Assembly: GCA_009377735.1 (NCBI GenBank)
Contig: WHTL01000285.1
Coordinates: forward strand, 1-5,264
DNA length: 5,264 bases
Source of the DNA: Acidimicrobiia bacterium
GTDB lineage: Bacteria > Actinomycetota > Acidimicrobiia > Spongiisociales > ZC4RG35
Direction: 5' to 3'
In this document: piece by piece, positions 1-4,794 of the stretch
How the letters are laid out: every line of letters starts with the position of its first letter
Numbering within the stretch: position 1 is the stretch's first letter
Notes under the pieces: generated by a model
Seen by the model: only the letters and a program-made list of their open reading frames with translations
Told to the model about the DNA's origin: nothing
The model's database searches: none
Translations under genes and position numbers: made by a program

Positions 1-1391
1 CAACGGTTCTCCCCGTCAGCGGGTCCCCAGGTGCCGGTCTGGTGGAGCACCGGCGTGGTGGCGGGGCTGCGGATCTCGGTCCAACGGATACCGGCGAGGC
101 TGTCGCCATCGAGGTCCACCGAGTGGTTGACCCACAGCTCCTGGTGGGCGCCGTCGGGATGAGCATCGTCGAAGCTACGGTAGACGGCGCGGTACATGGT
201 GAACTGGCCCAGTACATCGAGGTTGGTGGCCGTGCCAGGTTGGCCGATGCAGTTGCGGGAGAAGTTGCAGAACTCGGCGTCGAACTCCTCGGTGGGGACG
301 TCGATGGGTCCGGTGAATGTCGAATTGGCGGGAGTGACCCAATCGACGGAGAAGTGCCACATCTTGTAGAAGTCCTGGCTCGGGTCGGGGCTGGCGCCCC
401 AGACCTCGTCGTCGAAGGCCATGATGAACGGGTTGGGCGTTCCTTCAGGGGGTGGGGTGAGCCCCTCGAGGTGGGCGGGTTGCAGGCTAAAGAAAGTGTC
501 CCCACCGGACGCCGGATTACCAAAGCAGACTTGTTGGGCGGGATTGCCCTGAAGCATCTCGTCGCTCTCGAAGGCACAGGCAACCGCCTGAACGTAATCG
601 CCGCTGGCATTGAACTCGTTGAAGGTCAGGTAATAGCCGTCTGGCCAAACCCCCATCTTCGGGTAGTCATTGCCGGTCGGTGCTACCTTAAACGCGTAAC
701 GGTGGTAGGAACCGGTCGGATCACCGGTTGTGGAGACGGCAACGCATTGGATCCCCTGCTCGATGGCGAACTGCGAAAGCATCCAGCGGTCGGCGAACTG
801 GTCGTAGAGGGCTATCGGGTCGCCGTTATTCTCGGTCTCACACGCACCGCCGAACCCGGAGAACAGGTCGATGTTCGCAAATGGGCCCAGCATGGAGTTG
901 CCCTGCTTGTCGTAGATCTCGGTGATGATGTTGATCATCTGGACGTAGTGGTTCGGGCCCACGTCGCCCTCGGTGTCTGGTGGAACCAGACGGAACGCAC
1001 CCGGCGTGGCGTCGTTGTCGTCGTCGGACTGACCCTCGAAGTTGACGATCGGATCCGGTGTCGCCACCTGTCCCGGTGCCTCCTGTCGCAGCGGGTCCTC
1101 GACGATCGGTTGAGCTCTCCGACGTGCCCTCTCCATGACCTGATCGGGCAACAACAGCGGCATCTCTACCGGCTCGACTGCTTCCGGTGTCTCGGTCAAC
1201 GGCCGGACCATGTCACGCAGCGGCGCGGAGGTATCATGGCGGGTCGCCGAGATGACGGTGGCGGCCGGACTGCTTGTGGCGGTTGACGGTTCGGACGGTG
1301 CAGGTTCCTCCTGGGCGGCGGCCGGAGCTAGCGTGGCAGCAAAAAGGGCAATCACCGTAACGACGGTGAGGACCCGGTGTCTTCCTGGCAT
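1..1391 (-). CDS. Large secreted protein with a 'GDVGPNHYVQM' motif, probable beta-propeller-like exoprotein (3' end outside window)
   Basis: Reading the minus strand from the ATG at 1391 gives 463 codons without a stop, running off the window start, so the C-terminal part is missing. Residues 1-26 form a classical signal peptide: Arg at 4 and 6, a hydrophobic core at about 7-22, and a P-A-A-A cleavage site before Gln27. Residues 27-115 are a Pro/Glu/Ala-rich, low-complexity linker. From about 136 a conserved-looking domain begins with PPDTEGDVGPNHYVQM, followed by GFGGACETENNGDPI (179-193), DRWMLSQF (201-208), DPTGSYHRYAF (224-234) and DYPKMGVWPDGYY (242-254). I recognise this series from large secreted proteins of uncharacterised function in many bacteria, which look repetitive and beta-rich. 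A strong AGGAGG Shine-Dalgarno (complement of 1404-1411) lies about 13 bases upstream and supports this start. Role unknown; it is probably exported by Sec and released or surface-attached. Codon use matches the neighbours. The gene is certain, the family likely, the function unassigned. Confidence 0.88.
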   Translation of the reverse strand, partial: MPGRHRVLTVVTVIALFAATLAPAAAQEEPAPSEPSTATSSPAATVISATRHDTSAPLRDMVRPLTETPEAVEPVEMPLLLPDQVMERARRRAQPIVEDPLRQEAPGQVATPDPIVNFEGQSDDDNDATPGAFRLVPPDTEGDVGPNHYVQMINIITEIYDKQGNSMLGPFANIDLFSGFGGACETENNGDPIALYDQFADRWMLSQFAIEQGIQCVAVSTTGDPTGSYHRYAFKVAPTGNDYPKMGVWPDGYYLTFNEFNASGDYVQAVACAFESDEMLQGNPAQQVCFGNPASGGDTFFSLQPAHLEGLTPPPEGTPNPFIMAFDDEVWGASPDPSQDFYKMWHFSVDWVTPANSTFTGPIDVPTEEFDAEFCNFSRNCIGQPGTATNLDVLGQFTMYRAVYRSFDDAHPDGAHQELWVNHSVDLDGDSLAGIRWTEIRSPATTPVLHQTGTWGPADGENR

Positions 1392-1577
1392 TGTGGTTCG
1401 CCTCTCCTCCTACTTTCCTCAGCGAACCCCGTCTCGCCCCTCCCTCGGCGAACAATCGTGCCGTCATCCCCGCGGAGGGCAAGCCCGCTCCCGCCCCTAC
1501 GGGATAAGCAATATGCGGGTATTGGCAGTGTGCCTCAACCTACACACAACGATAGCAAAAGTTATCTAGTGCGTGGG
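1392..1577. other. Intergenic leader and upstream region of the secreted-protein gene
   Basis: This gap carries the Shine-Dalgarno of the minus-strand secreted-protein gene and about 110 bases of G-rich leader (on that strand). It includes short inverted repeats, for example GCGG...CCGC around 1471-1491 and CGGC...GCCG around 1446-1463. The stretch 1500-1577 is noticeably more A/T-rich and is where promoter-like elements fall. I see no RNA gene or recognisable riboswitch consensus. Open frames through it on the plus strand lack coding character before about 1578. Confidence 0.5.
1510..1538 (-). promoter_or_regulatory. Candidate sigma-70-type promoter for the secreted-protein gene
   Basis: On the minus strand, TTGAGG (1538-1533) is followed after 17 bases by CATATT (1515-1510). 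Each hexamer matches the consensus at 4 of 6 positions. Transcription would start near 1503 and give a leader of about 110 bases. The region is A/T-rich relative to its surroundings, as expected for a promoter. The call rests on pattern only; other hexamers nearby cannot be excluded. Confidence 0.3.
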
Positions 1578-1757
1578 GTGAAAATCTGGCCAATAGCTAT
1601 TCGAGATTTGGGCTCCGATCCCGTCGGAGGCACCTACCGGGCTATCTTCTTCGAGCCCTTCGAGTGGTTCCTCGACGACAACGGGAGCGTCCACGAACAG
1701 GACATAGACGCCCGGCCCTATCGGCCGCCTCCCCCGCGTGGCTCCGCGCTGCCGTAG
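1578..1757 (+). CDS. Small hypothetical protein (about 59 aa), convergent with the DUF5655 gene
   Basis: A GTG-initiated frame encodes about 59 residues starting VKIWPIAIRDLGSD and rich in aromatics and acids (AIFFEPFEWFLDDNG, then EQDIDARPYRPPPP). I do not recognise a family. The case for a real gene is composition: from the codon for Pro19 to that for Pro50, third positions are overwhelmingly G or C while second positions are not. The residues look like a folded acidic/aromatic protein rather than the Arg/Pro/Ser-rich text of shadow frames. No competing gene occupies 1578-1717 on the other strand. The start is uncertain: GTG at 1569 is an alternative and neither has a clear Shine-Dalgarno, so leaderless translation is possible. 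The last 40 bp overlap the 3' end of the opposite-strand DUF5655-like gene, and this Pro-rich tail may be a run-on extension. No membrane segment or signal peptide is seen. Confidence 0.5.
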   Translation: MKIWPIAIRDLGSDPVGGTYRAIFFEPFEWFLDDNGSVHEQDIDARPYRPPPPRGSALP

Positions 1758-2110
1758 GCGTGTGCCTGTGCGATCAGGTCACCGAGCCACTCGCTCTCGG
1801 CGTCCTCCAGGGTGCGGATCACGATCTGATGGTTCCAACGCCCCTTCCCGACCTGAGAGATGTCGCGAATCTTGGGATCGTCAACCTGATGGTCGAGGGC
1901 CAACATGAGGTGGAGGATTCCGCTGGGATTCTTCTTGGTCACGTTGTAGAGCCAGAACCAGGCAAACTTCCGGTTGACACCAAGGGAGATCTGAGACTTC
2001 ACATCGATCTGAGACGGCCCCTGTCTCTCGATCTGGCTCTTCACGGCCATGAAGACCTGATGAGACTGGGGCTTATCCTCGAAATAGTCCGCGATAAGGT
2101 GGTCCGCCAT
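1718..2110 (-). CDS. DUF5655-like domain protein
   Basis: The product is 130 residues from the ATG at 2110. An ATG at 2131, seven codons upstream, is also in frame but has no Shine-Dalgarno, whereas GAGGG sits seven bases before the 2110 start. The protein begins with a helix (ADYFEDKPQSHQVFMAVKSQI) followed by GPSQIDVKSQISLGV, KFAWFWLY (about 48-55), a hydrophobic strand GILHLMLAL, and a C-terminal helix around EDAESEWLGDLIAQAHAY. This order, especially the 'K-x-Q-I ... F-A-W' stretch and the final helix, resembles the DUF5655 family of small cytosolic proteins with no established function. The last ten residues (SAEPRGGGGR) look like a disordered tail and overlap the convergent small gene. 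It lies about 57 bases downstream of clpP on the same strand and could be cotranscribed, but nothing links the functions. The gene is well supported; the family call is from memory of the motif pattern. Confidence 0.8.
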   Translation of the reverse strand: MADHLIADYFEDKPQSHQVFMAVKSQIERQGPSQIDVKSQISLGVNRKFAWFWLYNVTKKNPSGILHLMLALDHQVDDPKIRDISQVGKGRWNHQIVIRTLEDAESEWLGDLIAQAHAYGSAEPRGGGGR

Positions 2111-2167
2111 CTTTCTGCCCTCTAGCTTCATCCCAGAATATCGCGGACGACCGCAATGCTCGGTTGG

Positions 2168-2773
2168 TTACGGGTGGGCTATGAAGTCGGCTGAGTCGGT
2201 GATTCGGTCGACAATGCCGTAGTCCACCGCCTCCTGCGGTGTGAACCAGCGGTCCCGCTCGATGTCGGCGCGGATGGTGTCGATGTCGTTGCCGGTTGCC
2301 TTGGCCAGAAACTCGATCGTCATATCCTTCTGTCGCACCATCTCGGAGGCGTGGATCTCGATGTCCGTCACTTGTCCCTGGATGCCACCACCGAAGTTGT
2401 GGGGCTGGTGGAGCAGAATCCGCCCATGCGGAAGTGTCGATCGTTGGCCAGGCTCACCGGCAGCGAGGATATTGGCCCCAGCCGAGGCGGCGAGCCCGAT
2501 GCAGGTGGTCGCCACGGGGGCACTCACGTGTTGCATGGTGTCGATGATGGCCATCATCCCGTCACCGGAGCCACCGGGGCTGTTGATGTAGAGCTGGATT
2601 GTCTTCTCCTGGTCTTCGGAGGCGAGATGTAGCATCTGCGCCACCACCAGGTTGGCAACCTCGTCATCGACCGGCCGTCCTAGGAACACGATGCGATGTG
2701 CCAGCAGGCGGGAATAGATGTCAAAGGCGCGTTCGCCCCTTGATGTGCTCTCAACCACGGTCGGTACCAGCAT
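2168..2773 (-). CDS. clpP: ATP-dependent Clp protease proteolytic subunit
   Basis: A 201-residue ClpP, the serine peptidase that forms the barrel-shaped chamber of the cytosolic Clp protease and works with an AAA+ unfoldase (ClpX or ClpC). The catalytic triad is complete: Ser97 in GLAASAGANILAAG, His122 in ILLHQP, and Asp174 in IERDRWFTPQEA. The oxyanion/strand motif YINSPGG is at 62-68 and the handle-helix motif QGQVTDIEIHA at 132-142. The short N-terminal region before AFDIYSRLLAHRIVFLG suggests little or no propeptide. An AAGGAGG Shine-Dalgarno eight bases upstream fixes the ATG at 2773. Features of both actinobacterial paralogues are mixed: DRDRWFT-like text recalls ClpP1, while AASAGA and GIQGQ recall ClpP2. 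The His122 loop (HNFGGGIQGQ) is slightly longer than in E. coli ClpP. Neither clpX, tig nor a second clpP is adjacent, unlike the usual clpP1-clpP2 operon, so this may be an extra or separated paralogue. The divergent gene is the SRPBCC protein. Confidence 0.96.
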   Translation of the reverse strand: MLVPTVVESTSRGERAFDIYSRLLAHRIVFLGRPVDDEVANLVVAQMLHLASEDQEKTIQLYINSPGGSGDGMMAIIDTMQHVSAPVATTCIGLAASAGANILAAGEPGQRSTLPHGRILLHQPHNFGGGIQGQVTDIEIHASEMVRQKDMTIEFLAKATGNDIDTIRADIERDRWFTPQEAVDYGIVDRITDSADFIAHP

Positions 2774-2805
2774 GTTTGTGTCCTCCTTCTGATTCGTCGA
2801 ACATG

Positions 2806-2823
2806 CGCAACCTTTTCATTGCG
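2806..2823. promoter_or_regulatory. Operator-like inverted repeat, copy 1 (CGCAA-N8-TTGCG)
   Basis: CGCAA (2806-2810), eight bases, then TTGCG (2819-2823): a perfect 5-bp inverted repeat. It extends to 6 bp if G2805/C2824 are counted. The same arms and the same spacing recur at 2849-2866. This copy overlaps a possible -35 hexamer (2813-2818) of the SRPBCC-arsR unit and lies 32 bp upstream of the clpP start codon. It is probably a binding site for the ArsR-family protein encoded in the unit. Confidence 0.55.
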
Positions 2824-2840
2824 CTTTCACTACGTACCAT
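2813..2840 (+). promoter_or_regulatory. Candidate promoter of the SRPBCC-arsR unit
   Basis: TTTTCA (2813-2818), a 16-base spacer and TACCAT (2835-2840) form a plausible weak promoter; each hexamer matches the consensus at 4 of 6 positions. The predicted start near 2846 leaves a leader of about 50 bases to the ATG at 2898. Placement between and across the two inverted repeats fits a repressible promoter. Pattern-based only. I see no convincing opposite-strand promoter for clpP in this gap. Confidence 0.35.
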
Positions 2841-2848
2841 AACCGACC

Positions 2849-2866
2849 CGCAACTGCTAAGTTGCG
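2849..2866. promoter_or_regulatory. Operator-like inverted repeat, copy 2 (CGCAACT-N4-AGTTGCG)
   Basis: A 7-bp perfect inverted repeat with a four-base centre, CGCAACT GCTA AGTTGCG. Its outer arms CGCAA and TTGCG, eight bases apart, are identical in sequence and spacing to copy 1 (2806-2823). The two centres are 43 bp apart, close to four helical turns. This copy sits just downstream of the candidate -10 element, where a bound repressor would block transcription start. An 18-bp palindrome of this type suits a dimeric winged-helix regulator such as ArsR. Confidence 0.6.
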
Positions 2867-2897
2867 TGTTAGATCTGAACGACGAAGAGGAGTTGCC

Positions 2898-3293
2898 ATG
2901 CAGGACTCGGGTCCCGAGATGACCAGCACGATCGATATCGACGCCGAACCCGACGAGGTGTGGGAGGCGATTGTCAATGGCGAACTCGCATCGGAGTGGA
3001 TGGGCGACGTGATCGCCATCGACGCCCGACCGGGAGGGCGTCTCGACTTTGGGGACGACGAAATGATCGGAACGGTCGAAGAAGTCGATGAAACCGACAG
3101 CGACCGTCGCATCGTGTGGTCTTGGCGTCATCGGGAAGGGCTCCCTTCCCAGGTAGAGATCGTGGTAGAGCCCACGGATCAAGGGAGCAAGGTGACGGTG
3201 GTGGAACGGCTCCTCGAGTATCGGATAATCGTGGCCCCCACCAACCAGACGAACCCATGGCAAATGTCGGTCCATATGCAATTGGCGGCGTGA
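2898..3293 (+). CDS. SRPBCC / AHSA1-type (START-like) ligand-binding domain protein
   Basis: 131 residues from the ATG at 2898, which has GAGGAG seven bases upstream; a TTG further upstream in the same frame lacks such a site. The sequence has the AHSA1/SRPBCC layout: a first strand with TIDIDAEPDEVWEAI (11-25), helices ending in SEWMGDV, the hallmark PGGRLDFGDDEMIGTVEEVD (45-64), a strand RRIVWSWRH (70-78), then VEIVVEPTDQGSKVTVVER (86-104). These proteins fold into a small cavity for a hydrophobic ligand; most paired members have no known substrate. The C-terminal part (LLEYRIIVAPTNQTNPWQMSVHMQLAA as seen from 105 on, about 27 residues) lacks the usual long final helix with a Trp and Leu/Ala-rich run, so that end is atypical. 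The stop overlaps the start of arsR (GTGA). It is probably cytosolic and probably controlled by the ArsR protein and the two inverted repeats upstream. Confidence 0.88.
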   Translation: MQDSGPEMTSTIDIDAEPDEVWEAIVNGELASEWMGDVIAIDARPGGRLDFGDDEMIGTVEEVDETDSDRRIVWSWRHREGLPSQVEIVVEPTDQGSKVTVVERLLEYRIIVAPTNQTNPWQMSVHMQLAA

Positions 3294-3607
3294 CCGAGCA
3301 AACGCAGCGAATCTTCGCCGCCCTCTCCGATCCCACCCGACGCGCCATCTTCAACCATCTGACGGAATCGGGGTCTGCCACCCCAACGGAACTGGCCGAC
3401 CTCTACCCCATCAGCCGTCAGGCCGTGTCCAAGCACCTCTCCCTGTTGGGTGATGCCGGTCTGGTGACACGAACGGCTCAGGGAAGGGAGTCGATCTACA
3501 CGGCCAACCCCTCGGGCCTGGATCAGGTCGCCGTCTGGATGGACCAGGTCGATACCGCCTGGACCAACCGTCTGCAAAAACTCAAGCGGACGGTCGAGAA
3601 CACCTAG
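3290..3607 (+). CDS. ArsR-family winged-helix transcriptional regulator
   Basis: 105 residues from GTG at 3290, which overlaps the preceding TGA by four bases (GTGA) and implies translational coupling. An in-frame ATG at 3257 would add 11 residues but has no Shine-Dalgarno and a larger overlap. The start RIFAALSDPTRRAIF (8-21) is the standard ArsR opening. The helix-turn-helix follows as TPTELADLYPISRQAVSKHL (31-50), then SLLGDAGLV and the wing RTAQGRESIYTANP (61-74). The C-terminal helix has VWMDQVDTAWTNRLQKLKR (82-100), as in ArsR members paired with SRPBCC proteins. No Cys is present, so the ELCVCD-type metal site of arsenic or cadmium sensors is absent and the signal is not a thiolate-bound metal. 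The likely role is autorepression of the SRPBCC-arsR unit by binding the CGCAA-N8-TTGCG sites; the inducer is unknown, perhaps the ligand of the SRPBCC partner. Confidence 0.92.
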   Translation: MTEQTQRIFAALSDPTRRAIFNHLTESGSATPTELADLYPISRQAVSKHLSLLGDAGLVTRTAQGRESIYTANPSGLDQVAVWMDQVDTAWTNRLQKLKRTVENT

Positions 3608-3617
3608 CCTCACCCCA

Positions 3618-3670
3618 CCGTTCTGCGCGTGGAATCTCGCTCCAACGCGTCAAAAATCCGCGCAGAACGG
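3618..3670. repeat. Hairpin-forming 53-bp repeat, copy 1
   Basis: A perfect 12-bp inverted repeat (CCGTTCTGCGCG at 3618-3629 with CGCGCAGAACGG at 3659-3670) encloses a 29-base loop containing CTCGCTCCAACGCGTCAAAA. The whole unit is repeated 72 bp downstream with 48 of 53 positions identical. Within the loop, ACGCG can pair alternatively with CGCGT of the left arm, so competing folds are possible. It lies ten bases after the arsR stop, between convergent genes. It resembles REP-type or miniature-element repeats and could also act as a terminator, although no T-tract follows. Confidence 0.85.
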
Positions 3671-3684
3671 ACCTGAGACTCCCC

Positions 3685-3747
3685 ACCCACCCTTCTGCGC
3701 GTGAAAACTCGCTCCAACGCGTCAAAAATACGCGCAGAAGGGTGGGT
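3685..3747. repeat. Hairpin-forming repeat, copy 2, with extended 17-bp stem
   Basis: The second copy of the 53-bp unit is at 3690-3742, with a 12-bp core stem CCCTTCTGCGCG / CGCGCAGAAGGG. In this copy the pairing continues outward through ACCCA (3685-3689) and TGGGT (3743-3747), giving a perfect 17-bp stem around a 29-base loop (3702-3730). Relative to copy 1, the third stem position changed from G to C and its partner from C to G, so pairing is kept. The other three differences are in the loop (3704, 3707, 3730). It ends 13 bp before the holB stop codon and may stop transcription of both convergent operons. Confidence 0.87.
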
Positions 3748-3759
3748 TGACGGCAGCTG

Positions 3760-4794
3760 TCAGTCCTCGGTGCCCAATCTGGTGAAGAGGTCGGCGAGGA
3801 GGAGCGGTGTTCGCATATTGCCCCCGACATCGACTACGGCGTCCATGACCCAGTCGACTGCGGTGACGGCGCGCCCTGGGGAGACGGCCGTGAGTGATGC
3901 GATGGGCAGGTCGCTGTTTCGCATCGGCCCACCCACTTGTACCGAGGCGGCATCGGTATACCACGAAGCCAAAATCTCCAGACCCCGCACCAGCAGTGCC
4001 CGTTCGGCGAACCTCGTCGCCTTCCTGGCGGCCTCCTTGGTCAGGTCATCGGGGATCGTGGTCTCGATCATGGGCTGCAGCGAGGCGATCATCTCCTCGG
4101 CAAGGCGTCGGGCGTCCCCAGGTCGGCCGGTGAGTCTTACAGGGATCCCCAGCCAATTCCTACGGAACTCGGCCAGATCGGGCGAGGTGGCGAGAGAAAC
4201 CGCCAGACCGACCCTTCCCCCGGCGGCGAGAGCCGCCGCCTCCGCATTCTCGGGTAGCACTCCCCTATCAACCAGTCCTTCGATGATCGACTCGGTGGGG
4301 AGCCGACCAATGTGGATAGTGCGGCAGCGGCTTATAACCGTTGGCGGCAATTGGTCGAGGTTCTCGGCGACGAGCACGAAGACAGTCCCCTGGTTGGGCT
4401 CCTCCAGGGTCTTGAGGAGAGCGTTGGCGGCCGGCTCGGTCAGAGTCCCTGCCTCGTCGAAAATGAACACGGCGTAATCCGACTCGATCTTGGCGAGTGA
4501 GGCGCGCCCAATCACCTGACGGGCTTGCTCAACACCGAGCCCGGTGGTTCCACCCGGGCTGACCACGGCGATATCGGGGTGGGAGCCTCGCAGACTTCGA
4601 ACACAGATCGCACACTCGTCTTCGTGGACGCCATGGAGGGGACACACAACCGCAGCAGCAAAGTGCCGGGCCATGGTTGCCTTGCCGAGTGAGGAGGGAC
4701 CAACGAAAAGATAGGCGCCCGCCGGATCCATCGCCTCGGAACGGAGAAGGGAAACGATGTGCTCGTCGGCTATCAGCCCTGCGAAGGGCGTCAT
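3760..4794 (-). CDS. holB: DNA polymerase III subunit delta' (clamp loader)
   Basis: 344 residues, the usual length for delta'. It is the rigid 'stator' subunit of the clamp loader, which with tau/gamma and delta opens the beta sliding clamp at replication forks. Visible elements in order: the start motif FAGLIADEHIVSLL; a P-loop-like VGPSSLGKATMARHF (31-45) in which Ala39 replaces the Ser/Thr that follows the Walker Lys; a zinc-module region with Cys51, Cys61 and Cys64 but Ser67 in place of the usual fourth Cys; GSHPD (70-74); a Walker-B-like VFIFDEAGTL (109-118); the family signature EPAANALLKTLEEP (120-133); and the clamp-loader SRC motif ISRCRTIH (154-161), whose Arg serves as a trans arginine finger. 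GGRVGLAV further on is the sensor-2-like region. Degenerate nucleotide binding is normal for delta'. The ATG at 4794 overlaps the tmk stop as ATGA, so the two genes are translationally coupled. The C-terminal third is divergent, as usual for this family. Confidence 0.95.
   Translation of the reverse strand: MTPFAGLIADEHIVSLLRSEAMDPAGAYLFVGPSSLGKATMARHFAAAVVCPLHGVHEDECAICVRSLRGSHPDIAVVSPGGTTGLGVEQARQVIGRASLAKIESDYAVFIFDEAGTLTEPAANALLKTLEEPNQGTVFVLVAENLDQLPPTVISRCRTIHIGRLPTESIIEGLVDRGVLPENAEAAALAAGGRVGLAVSLATSPDLAEFRRNWLGIPVRLTGRPGDARRLAEEMIASLQPMIETTIPDDLTKEAARKATRFAERALLVRGLEILASWYTDAASVQVGGPMRNSDLPIASLTAVSPGRAVTAVDWVMDAVVDVGGNMRTPLLLADLFTRLGTED

Noticed and set aside
42..1286. 414-codon open frame on the plus strand
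   Set aside because: It is antisense to the secreted-protein gene, has no Shine-Dalgarno or recognisable domain, and its Gly/Val/Arg-rich text is what a GC-rich gene gives when read backwards. The minus strand has a signal peptide, a strong ribosome site and family motifs.
1664..2125. 153-codon plus-strand frame opposite the DUF5655 gene
   Set aside because: It mirrors the minus-strand gene, has no start signal and shows no domain; the minus-strand product matches a known family pattern.
2132..2167. Terminator between clpP and the DUF5655 gene
   Set aside because: Only a 4-bp GCGG/CCGC stem is visible and no T-run follows, so read-through into the DUF5655 gene is just as likely.
2751..3281. 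176-codon minus-strand frame across the divergent region and SRPBCC gene
   Set aside because: It overlaps the clpP start, the intergenic regulatory region and the SRPBCC gene, and has no Shine-Dalgarno or family resemblance.
3618..3747. Possible CRISPR fragment
   Set aside because: There are only two copies, each is a long hairpin with flanking stem, and the 19-bp gap between the 53-bp units is too short for a spacer; no cas genes are present.
3582..3830. 82-codon minus-strand frame with an internal duplication (FLTRWSE twice)
   Set aside because: The duplication is the 72-bp-spaced hairpin repeat read in frame (72 is a multiple of three). The frame also overlaps holB and arsR ends and has no coding signal of its own.
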